From contig CM022669.1 in assembly GCA_012295275.1 (NCBI GenBank), forward strand, positions 8,372,489-8,436,488: a DNA stretch of 64,000 bases. The letters are read 5' to 3'. The notes below the pieces were generated by a model. That model did not search any database and was not told the DNA's origin. It saw only the letters and a program-made list of their open reading frames with translations. The position numbers were made by a program, and so were the translations under genes. Each line of letters begins with the position of its first letter. Position 1 is the first letter of the stretch. Of this stretch, positions 56,011-64,000 are shown piece by piece. Source of the DNA: Chrysomallon squamiferum (lineage: Eukaryota > Mollusca > Gastropoda > Neomphalida > Peltospiridae).

Positions 56011-56767
56011 GATGTGTTCAGTTCAGTGTTAATTAAAATACTTCCTGATACCAACTGACTTTTGCATCCTATACACACTCACACACCTCTTGCATAAATA
56101 TAGATTTCTGAAGTAATTACACTCGGTTATGTAAATGAATGTCTTTTTAAATTATAAAACTTATAAACTTCGGTTCTGGAACTAATACTCCCTTTACATA
56201 CCTAGATTCGTAACAGCTCTGGAATTAACATGAGCTTTACACCTATGCATATTTTATATGTATATTTGCATCTCGGGAATTAACGCAGACATTTGAAGTA
56301 CATTCACTTCTCGGTTATGACATTAACAAAGACATTTAAATCAGTGTTTTCAATGCTGAGCAGTTCAGGGTGAGTGCAGGCAGTTAGAAACATCACATAA
56401 AAATTGCACGCATTCCACGAGATGACTGTGCGGGATGAACAGACGTTGATTCCTTCTGTTTTTCCGCGCGCTGATGTCAACGTTGTTTTTTTTTTTTTTT
56501 TTTTTTACGGCATGCACAACAACGTTGAGTTTGAGTTAATGTATCAGGCACGTGAGGTATAAGAGACATAGCAGGAACATGTGTCAGAAACACTCTCAGA
56601 GTTTCTTTCTTTCTTTCTCAGGACATGTTCATTAGGTAGGTAGGCAGTGTTTGTTAGAATGGGACAGGTGGTTTGAATATCACCAGCGTTGTTTGCTCAA
56701 AAAAAAACCCCAAAAACCCTTTTATCTCACTGTCTTCTCTCGAGAATTTCACCACCCTTTTTGCTAA
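56011..56767. other. Unique sequence, partly complex
   Basis: CTCGGTTATG and CATTAACAAAGACATTTAAA words recur loosely (56240-56340). CpG-bearing near 56405-56480 (TTTCCGCGCGCTGATG), then poly-T. No gene. Confidence 0.35.
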
Positions 56768-57025
56768 TTTAAAAAAAAAAAAAAAATAATAATAATAAAA
56801 AAAAAAAAAAAAAAAAAAAACACCCACAGTTCTGTATCAGTGTTTATCTCAGAGTAGTACTGTATTTCTGTGCAGCTGCTTACAACATATTTTATACATA
56901 TTTTTCTTTAAAAAAAGTAAATAAATAAATAATAATAAATAAATGGATCTGTGAGAGGCTGTTAACACTGCTGTCTGTTAATAATGACCTCAGAGCAGTC
57001 TTGTCTTTCTGTGCAGCTGCTAAAA
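56768..57025. repeat. Poly-A tracts and a short duplicated block
   Basis: Poly-A/AAT at about 56770-56820 and AAAT run near 56917-56945. TTTCTGTGCAGCTGCT occurs exactly at 56865-56880 and 57006-57021, each after a CTCAGAG-AGT word, so a ~141-bp duplication is likely. Confidence 0.65.
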
Positions 57026-57625
57026 ATACACTCGTATCACTGGAGAGAAATATCTTCATCTGAACATGCCAGACATCCTCTTCAACAATTACATATTTAC
57101 TGTTGTGTGCTTGAGAATAACTGTCACAGAAAACACATACATCTTCCTCCTTCAGACAGGAGGCATCAGCGATACAGAAATGCAGTTTAGAAATCAGAAG
57201 CAGTTTTCAGTGGGTTTCTGTGGCACCAAGACATGTAAATGCCTGATCCGGTATTTAAACCTATTTCATCTTTCTGTTCAATGATGGTCGAATCTATGAC
57301 AAATATGTAAATGGTGTTACAGAAATTAAATGATTAATTCTTATTTTTATTTATTGACATTTACTGTTAAAACACTGTTAATGTTTTTTAAAAGTACACA
57401 GGTAGAAAGATGAGGTTATTATTATTATTATTTTGTTGTTGTTGTGGTTATTAAGATATAATAATGCAACAAAGAAACAGAAGAGTAATGTACAGATAAA
57501 GATGTTTTAAGTATCACAATCAGTTTATTTCAAGATATTCCACAGTCAACAGATAAAAGCTAAAGACTTATTATTATACTTTATTATTAGCAAAGGTTAC
57601 ACCTGAGCAATAAATAAAACAAAGT
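57026..57625. other. Unique sequence
   Basis: Two overlapping + frames (56984-57190, 57066-57284) without domains. ATT run near 57415-57433. Confidence 0.3.
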
Positions 57626-57629
57626 CTCA

Positions 57630-57780
57630 CAAGGATATTGAAAAAAAAAAAAAAAATAAAAAAAAAAATAAATAAAATAAATAAAATGATTAAAATAAAT
57701 AAAATAAATAATTAAAAAAATAATGATGATGATGATGATGATAATAATAATGTATGTGTATATATATATTTTTATATTTA
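57630..57780. repeat. Poly-A, AAAT and GAT low complexity
   Basis: A-rich with AAAT units, then GAT/AAT triplets near 57722-57750 and a TA run. Confidence 0.88.
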
Positions 57781-58325
57781 TATGTACTGGGTTAACATCA
57801 TTACTACAGGTGTACTTTAATACAAAGTTGTATAGAAGAGAAAAATCAATGGAAAACAAGAAGAAAAACACAGTTTTCAAATTAGTATTAATAACAAAAC
57901 AGTGTACGTGGACACTTCGGAACATGAGAGAATTTCAGCTGACACACTTAAAGATATTTAAAATTATCTTAACTACTTGACTTCTTTCTTTTTTCTCTTA
58001 GAAAATCTTTCCCATAAAAAAATCAATTCTTAGTCGCTTCTTATTAATAATTCTGCTTAATAATGGAGTTTCGTCTTCAGAATTATGTGGTTTCTTTGTG
58101 TGTTCATTTGTGTGCTTCTTATTTTCAGTGAGTTTGATTAAGTTAATGGTGTTTCAGCTTGAAAAATGGTCAGTTATTCACAATCAAAGTATTATTAATA
58201 TTGAAGATGAATATCAATATAATGACATACTCTGAAATTGATTTCCCTTCATTTCTTCAAAATTCTTTTATTGGGTTTGTTGAAATTAAAGCCTAATATT
58301 TAAATATTCTTGAAACACATTTGTT
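57781..58325. other. AT-rich sequence
   Basis: No supported gene. Confidence 0.4.
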
Positions 58326-58329
58326 GTTA

Positions 58330-58464
58330 TTTTTTTTTTTTTTTTTTATTTTTTTATTTTTTGCTTTAAAATAAAAAAAAAATAAATAAAATAAAATAAA
58401 ATAAGTCTTTAAAATAAATTAAAACCTCATTTTAAAATTAAAAAACAAAAAAAAAAAAAAAAAA

Positions 58465-58531
<67 letters not shown>

Positions 58532-58580
58532 AATAAATAATAATAATGATGATGATGATGATGATGATGATGGTGATCAT
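58330..58580. repeat. Poly-T, 80-bp poly-A and (GAT)n
   Basis: Poly-T at about 58330-58348, then AAATA pentamers, then the longest homopolymer of the window: A with one or two interruptions at 58447-58529. A GAT run follows to about 58572. A T-tract facing an A-tract could form a hairpin, and the length is liable to assembly error. Confidence 0.93.
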
Positions 58581-59258
58581 GCTGATGATATAAACTGACA
58601 TCTGTGCATTCTGAAAAATAATAGAAAAGAGATATCAATTGTTTGATGTACGAAAAGCTCTGCCCAGGAAAGATCACAACACTTTGTAGCTTCCATATAG
58701 AAGAAGAAAAATAAATAAATAAATAAAAACAAGAAATAAAGAAAGTTGTTTGAACTTCAAAAAATACAATGCTGGCAAGCACAGCTTTGCAGGTTGAAGA
58801 TGAAAAATAAGATGTGTCACTGTGATGTACATTAGAAAGATTACTCTTACAGTCTTCGGCAGTGAAAGTTAAAAGCTTTTTGTGCATCAGACTTCATGCT
58901 GGTCATGTGTCTATAAATTTCACACCGTTTCTTATTTTTTTTATTATCTTCACATCCATTAAAACCATAATGTATTTTTTTTTTGGCATTTTTTAAAAAA
59001 TATTTGTCATGTGCAAAATGGACTAAAAAAGAAAAAAAATGTACATGATAATTTATGTGGTTGTCAAAATATATAATTTTGTAAATTTTTTCTTTGTATA
59101 TTATTAACTTTGGCAAAAATTAGAAGTATTATTAATATTTTAATGTCAGTAAAAGTTAATTTTCTTTCATAAAAATTAGACTGCTGTGTTTTAAAAATGT
59201 ATAGATGAAAAACATTCTCGTCTGAAAAATAAATTCAGTTACTTTAAAAATGAGAATT

Positions 59259-59261
<3 letters not shown>
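58581..59261. other. AT-rich sequence
   Basis: Frames on the minus strand extend from the poly-A and are not genes. Confidence 0.4.

Positions 59262-59347
<86 letters not shown>
59262..59347. repeat. (CT)n, about 43 units
   Basis: Pure CT dinucleotide run. Confidence 0.97.
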
Positions 59348-59349
<2 letters not shown>

Positions 59350-60379
59350 AAAGTAAACACATAAGAAATGAGCTGAATGTTATGTAAACAGAGCTTATCT
59401 TTGTCTAAAAATAAAACTTTATTAACATATTTGAAGTCAAGATAAATTTATTTACAGACCTCTCAGTCATGTCTGAATGGCTGTTTTGAATTTTTTCTCT
59501 GTTGATATCCTTGCATCTTCTTTCTGTACTGTTATTTGAAATATTTTTGTGTTTGTTGACTATGGTAATAAAATACAGTCAAAAGATTAAACTCTTTTCT
59601 CATGCTTTGGTTTAATGATGGAAAAGAATGCAGTTCCTTTAATCACTCTTGACCTCAGTATTTATGTATTTTATATTAGAGTTAAGTGCCCTTTATTGGA
59701 ACTCTTTTGTGTTTTATTACAAACGATGTTTAGTCATGTTTGTACAAGGAAACAATGCAAACATTTAAGAAAATAAAAAAATAAAAATCCCCTTTTTACC
59801 AACCCTTGTGAAAAAATACAATAAAATACAATAAAATACAGTAAAATAAATCAAATGAAATTAAACCACATTTGAACTATAGTCTATATATATATTTTTT
59901 TAAATATCACTATTTCAGTTTAAAATATTTTATTACATACTTTTCTTGTGTAAGGGATAAATTGCATTGAACTTTGCCTTCTAGAAGAGGATTCATTTAT
60001 TTTCTTCAGAGAAACACAATAAAACATCTGACGTGAATACCTATATGCAGTAAGTAATGTTAGAATTAGGTTTTAGTGGAAACAAGAAACCAGTCTACAG
60101 CTGTGACTGGGAACCAGTGTCAGTCAACAAGAAAAAGCAGTCAGCACTTTTTTGACAGTGAGAAAAGCAGTAAAACAAACTTAATTGTAAAAAGTAATTT
60201 GAAACCAGTTTTCTGCTGATTCTGTGACCTGAAAGATTATGTGTGTATCCTGCTATATTTCAGCTTGAAACTTGATGATAGAGACAGGAACAAAATTTGT
60301 TTTTAAAACATACTGCTGTGTCATTATACTGCCAGTGTTAACATCCCTGCCTCTTCTCAAATACTCCTCATTCTGAAGT
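59348..60379. other. AT-rich unique sequence
   Basis: ATACAATAAA pentamer-like run near 59816-59850. No gene. Confidence 0.4.
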
Positions 60380-61110
60380 TACTGCTACTGCTGTACTGTC
60401 ATCATCAGCAGATTACCACCCACACCTACTACTACAACTATAACCACCATTAGTTCTGCTATCACTGTTAATGTAACCACCAGTACTTCTACTACTACTA
60501 CCACTACTGCTACCAATTCTGTTACTATTTCTACTACCACTATTACTACTACTACTACTACCACTACTGCTACCAATACTGTTACTATTTCTACTACCAC
60601 TATTACTACTACTACTTCTACCACAACCACAATTGCTGCCACTACAACAATTTGTATCACCACTACTACCACCACTATTACTATTACTACTGTTGCTGTT
60701 ACCACTATCACTACTACAACCAGTACTACCACCAACAATTTGTATCACCACTACTACCACCACTATTACTATTACTGCTATTACTGCTACCACTACCAAT
60801 ACTACAACCATAACTACTATATCTATTACTATTACTACCACTACTACTATTACTACTACTACTACTACTACTGGTATTACCATTATTACTACTACTTTTA
60901 CTACTACATCTACTGCTACAATCACTACAACCACCACCACCACAACTACTATATCTATTACTATTACTACCACTACCACTATTACTACTACTACTACTAC
61001 TACTACTGGTATTACAATTACTACTGCTACCAACAGTACTACCACTTTTACTACTACATCTACTACTACAATCACCACCACCACCACCACCACAACTACT
61101 GCTACCAGTA
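60380..61110. repeat. 730-bp ACT/ACC trinucleotide array with higher-order periods
   Basis: ACT, ACC and ATT triplets with nested duplications: a 60-bp period at 60500-60620 (TACCAATTCTG then TACCAATACTG), an ~87-bp repeat of CAACAATTTGTATCACCAC (about 60646 and 60733), and a 132-bp repeat of ACTACTATATCTATTACTAT (about 60814 and 60946). Long Thr-rich, Tyr-rich and Val-rich frames on both strands result. Confidence 0.95.
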
Positions 61111-61189
61111 TATCAGTAGAAAAGAAGAAAAATTAAAAAAAAATGGAGAAATTTTGAAAAAAAGAAACTTTATTTTTTTAAGACCAAAT

Positions 61190-61425
61190 CAAGTGAAACT
61201 GAACAGCCTGCTACACTGGCCCGGGGGTTATCACTTTAACATAGACAATTACAGTTTGACTTTGCTGTTTTTCCTACTCTGTGACTGCTGGGTGAGAGAC
61301 TTCTGTGTAAATATTGCTGCAGTTCTAACTAATTACATGCAGTGTTTTCGGTGCACTGCTAAATTTACACATGACACCTTCATTACAGAACAGCTCTTCA
61401 TTCACGGAGGAATTTAAGTGTTTTG
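61190..61425. other. Complex block after the trinucleotide array
   Basis: Non-repetitive, with ACTGGCCCGGGGGTTATCAC and TTCGGTGCACTGC. One + frame stays open through it to a stop at about 61415 (HWPGGYHFNIDNYSLTLLFF...), but its start lies in the microsatellite. Not recognised. Confidence 0.18.
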
Positions 61426-61660
61426 ATTTAAACTAAAATAAATATATATAAATAATAACAAAAAATAATAATAATAATAACAAAAAAAAGTAAGTAAATA
61501 AAAAATAAATACTAAATAAATAAATGAATGAATAAATGCATGAATAATTGAATAAAAACAACAACAATAATAATAACCTGGTTGTGTCTAAACTGGGAAA
61601 ATTGATGTCAGAACTTTTTGTATGTGTCAGTGTTGTTTATTTAATAAACTCAGCTTCCAC
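61426..61660. repeat. AAT/AAAT low complexity
   Basis: AT-rich tetramers and triplets to about 61580. Confidence 0.8.
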
Positions 61661-61726
61661 ACAGACTATTAATTAATATTAAATTTAACCCTGCAGTGAT
61701 TCCTGTAGTGATGTAAATTATACAAA

Positions 61727-61900
61727 AAAAAAAAAAAAATAAAAATAGAATTCATATTTTCTGCTTCTAGGCAGAATTTTGGGAGTGTATGTGGGTGTGC
61801 CTTACATACACAGACACACACACACACAGTATACACAAACACACACAGACACACACACATTCACACACATACACACACACACAGACACACACACATACAT
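61727..61900. repeat. Poly-A and degenerate (CA)n
   Basis: Poly-A near 61724-61739, then CACACAGACACAC-type sequence at about 61800-61900. Confidence 0.9.
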
Positions 61901-62012
61901 ACCTTCCTATAATGTGTAAAATATATTATGACCTTTGTTATGGCGTTTAACAAACAGGAATCTGGCTGTAACTGAGTCACTGGTTGGAACTGGAAACAGT
62001 AGATAACTTTAC

Positions 62013-62230
62013 TTTTAACAGCTTTGTTTAAATCAGTGCTGACAGATCTCTTACTCAGAGTGTTTCACTTGAAACGTTTCAGTTTGAAAGCGAGTACAGC
62101 TTCTGTTGCCAATGTTGCTATTTACTTCTATCTGTTGAGGCAGTTACAAATGGAAAATATCATCACCAATTACTCTCTGTGGTTTATGAAACTATCAAAT
62201 TTAGTGTCGTTCAGTCTGAAACTGGAGTAA
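62013..62230 (+). other. Weak candidate exon in phase with the signal-peptide exon
   Basis: TTTTAACAG at about 62013-62021 is an acceptor shape. Taking two bases to complete the phase-1 codon left by 45808, the frame stays open 68 codons to TAA at 62228, mixed and amphipathic. It lacks cysteines and sugar-addition motifs expected of an extracellular domain, apart from one NYS, and would be a 3' terminal exon. Probably chance. Confidence 0.08.
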
Positions 62231-62619
62231 AGGAAAAGGAAATGAAAAAAAATCCTGAATGTCTGTCGATAATATTGAAAAGAAATTTTTATTTTTATGA
62301 TTTTTTTTGCACTATTAAATCTTTTTCTTAATATTATATCCTGTTGTTGTTATTAATATTTAATTATTGCTGCTCATGTCTGATATTTATAAAATATCAT
62401 TTATGTCTGAATTAAATATTATCCAGTTTTATTTTTATGAATGTTTCCAAGTGCATGTATTAGTTTGTTTAGAAACACAATGAGACAAACGTACATCTGT
62501 ATGTACACTAGCAGAATTATTATCAGAAGGAAACAGAAAGATTATAAAACAAGACAGAGGCACAGAAATGCTTAAAGAGAACAGAAACACATAAAATAAC
62601 ATGAAATGAGAAAGAGTGA
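62231..62619. other. AT-rich sequence
   Basis: Nothing recognised. Confidence 0.4.
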
Positions 62620-62960
62620 CACAGAGGGTTGATCAAAACCTCCTTGAGACCATCAAAAACTCACTTGCTCTGATAGCCTCAGTAATTAAGTCTCTTTCTC
62701 TGTTATCTTGTCTGTTCATCTGCATGTCAGTGAATTCGTCTGTGACTGCATAATTCGTCTAGCAGAGGACTGCACCGGTTGCCACACTGGTTTAATAAAA
62801 CATGCTCTCTTTTCCTCAGCCAACTGCCACTCACAGATGGTCGATTGTTGAAAACCTGTTTCTTCTCTGAGCGTTTCTGTTCTTATTCACAGCCAGAGAG
62901 AGAGAGAGAGAGAGAAACCATCTTGTTTTTCTCTTCTTCTAATACCAGGATGAAACGTTT
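62620..62960. promoter_or_regulatory. Complex candidate element
   Basis: GATAGCCTCAGTAATTAAGT and a duplicated AATTCGTCT (about 62733 and 62752) in non-repetitive DNA. A short GA run (62895-62914) follows. TGCACCGGTTGCCACACTGG may be a SINE scrap. No gene. Confidence 0.18.
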
Positions 62961-63430
62961 ATGTAAATGCTGATTAAATTACTGGCAGTAAAAATAAAAT
63001 AATTACAGTTTAATTTTATATTTGGCGTCGCGGAGATTTTCTCTTAACAAACCCAGGCTCCAGTTCGTAGCCTTTTAAATATCAGCAGTGGTGGTTAAAA
63101 ACGTAAACCTTCCTGTTTTATTAGTGCATGTGTGCAGGCACATATAACTTGATGTACATGTAAACATTTATAAAAAACCCATCTCTCCTTGTTTAGTAAT
63201 TTCAACATGTAGTTTTTATAGGAAATCTACATTTTTTACACTGACAGCAACAGTACTTTGACAACTACATTTTCAGACAGGATAACACCTACTGCAGACA
63301 TAAACATTGGTTGGAACTGGAAATAATAGAAAGCTTATACAGTCATTGAATCATGTGTCATCTCTCCAATCTCATGTTTCTCTATAAAAAATAAAAAAAT
63401 GTTTTATACCAAATGATTTTTAATCAGAAA
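62961..63430. other. Unique sequence
   Basis: No gene or repeat recognised. Confidence 0.35.
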
Positions 63431-63434
63431 TGTA

Positions 63435-63650
63435 TCAGTCATTTGTCATTTACTCATTTATTCATCCATTTGTCCATCATTCACTCATTCATGCGTCCAT
63501 CCATCCATCCATCCATCCATCCCTCCATTCATTAATTCACACACTCATCTGTCCATACAGTCAGTGATCATTCACTTATCATTCATCCATCCATCCATCC
63601 TTCCATCCATCCATCCATCCATCCATCCATCCATCCATCCAGCAATCTAC
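63435..63650. repeat. (ATCC)n tetranucleotide array
   Basis: CATT/CATC tetramers grade into clean ATCC runs at about 63496-63522 and 63584-63640. Confidence 0.95.
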
Positions 63651-63796
63651 CCATTCATCTCGTAGTTTTATACAAATGATTTCTCTGTCATTTTATCCTT
63701 TGACTTGTCCTATCACTCCAAAAAAAATACAAGTGAATGTTCTGCTGTCATCATTAATCATGTTTTTTCATTTCTGTGACGATCCTCTCAGTATGT

Positions 63797-63875
63797 ACCT
63801 GTCAAACGTCTGACAGATTTACCTACATCACCTTTTACCTGTTACTCCACTGCTATTATACCTGCAGGTAGCTAC
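63797..63875. promoter_or_regulatory. Second CAGGTA cluster with a 12-bp palindrome
   Basis: TACCTG at about 63797, 63836 and 63859, and CAGGTA at 63865. The last two form the perfect palindrome TACCTGCAGGTA at about 63859-63870. It repeats the motif enriched at 26.2-27.0 kb. Confidence 0.35.
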
Positions 63876-64000
63876 TATTATATCTGTGCGCGACGACTAT
63901 TATAATCTATGGGTAACAAAATAGGTGTTTCTGTGAAATGTCTCTGTGAGTTTCACATAACAACATGTAGCAGAAGGTAACATTAAGATGAAAATAAATA

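Noticed and set aside
60413-61417. Frames of 226 (-) and 225 (+) codons, Val-, Thr- and Tyr-rich
   Set aside because: Generated by the ACT/ACC array; simultaneous opening on both strands is explained by period-3 repeats lacking stop-forming words.

Overview
This is an AT-rich, repeat-saturated stretch of an animal nuclear genome, most likely from a mollusc. The clade call rests on at least eight decayed copies of a tRNA-derived interspersed element whose 3' half reads like a SINE I remember from mollusc genomes (a GTGCATATAAAAGATCCC-like core, then TTGCTGCTAAT, then a 'GAGTAGCCCATG'-like block). All eight lie in + orientation. That match is from memory, not from a search. I see no bacterial, viral or organellar gene, no transposase or reverse transcriptase, no intact tRNA or rRNA gene, and no CRISPR array. 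Nearly every long open frame is a translated microsatellite.

The best coding signal is a short exon at 45718-45808 (+). A Met-Met start leads into a basic stretch and a hydrophobic core typical of a signal peptide, then a consensus 5' splice site (G|GTAAGT) in phase 1. I read it as the signal-peptide exon of a secreted or membrane protein gene. The next exon is not confidently visible, so 45809-64000 would be mostly its intron. Two CpG-richer blocks ending at good donor sites (7680-7992 and 18203-18519) are candidate promoters or untranslated first exons of a + strand transcript.

Layout. 1-4.2 kb: SINE remnants and trinucleotide arrays. 4.3-4.65 kb: a degenerate repeat carrying cAMP-response-element palindromes. 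5.3-9 kb: microsatellites, two neighbouring stem-loops, and the first CpG-rich block. 9-10.3 kb: two SINEs. 11.3-12.05 kb: a 26-bp minisatellite. 13.5-14.25 kb: a 66-bp satellite open on both strands. 16.3-18.2 kb: (GA)n arrays, a complex candidate enhancer, then a 26-bp array passing directly into a nine-copy 49-bp array. 22.2-24.4 kb: an ~84-bp degenerate repeat and a 27-bp GAT-rich array. 26.2-27 kb: a dense cluster of CAGGTA/CAGGTG motifs. 29.4-34.7 kb: long GA/CT tracts and a near-perfect 71-bp-arm hairpin. 36-39 kb: an AP-1 motif trio and a decaying ~131-bp repeat. 41.4 kb: a 23-bp minisatellite with eight perfect forkhead octamers. 45.3-46.3 kb: the signal-peptide exon between two minisatellites, the second overlapping its splice donor. 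46.9-64 kb: SINE remnants, microsatellites and several sequence-complex islands that could be conserved non-coding elements.

Overall the window looks like non-coding territory around the 5' end of one gene. Several tandem arrays have spread a transcription-factor-like or splice-site motif into a regular series. Whether any is functional cannot be told from one sequence.
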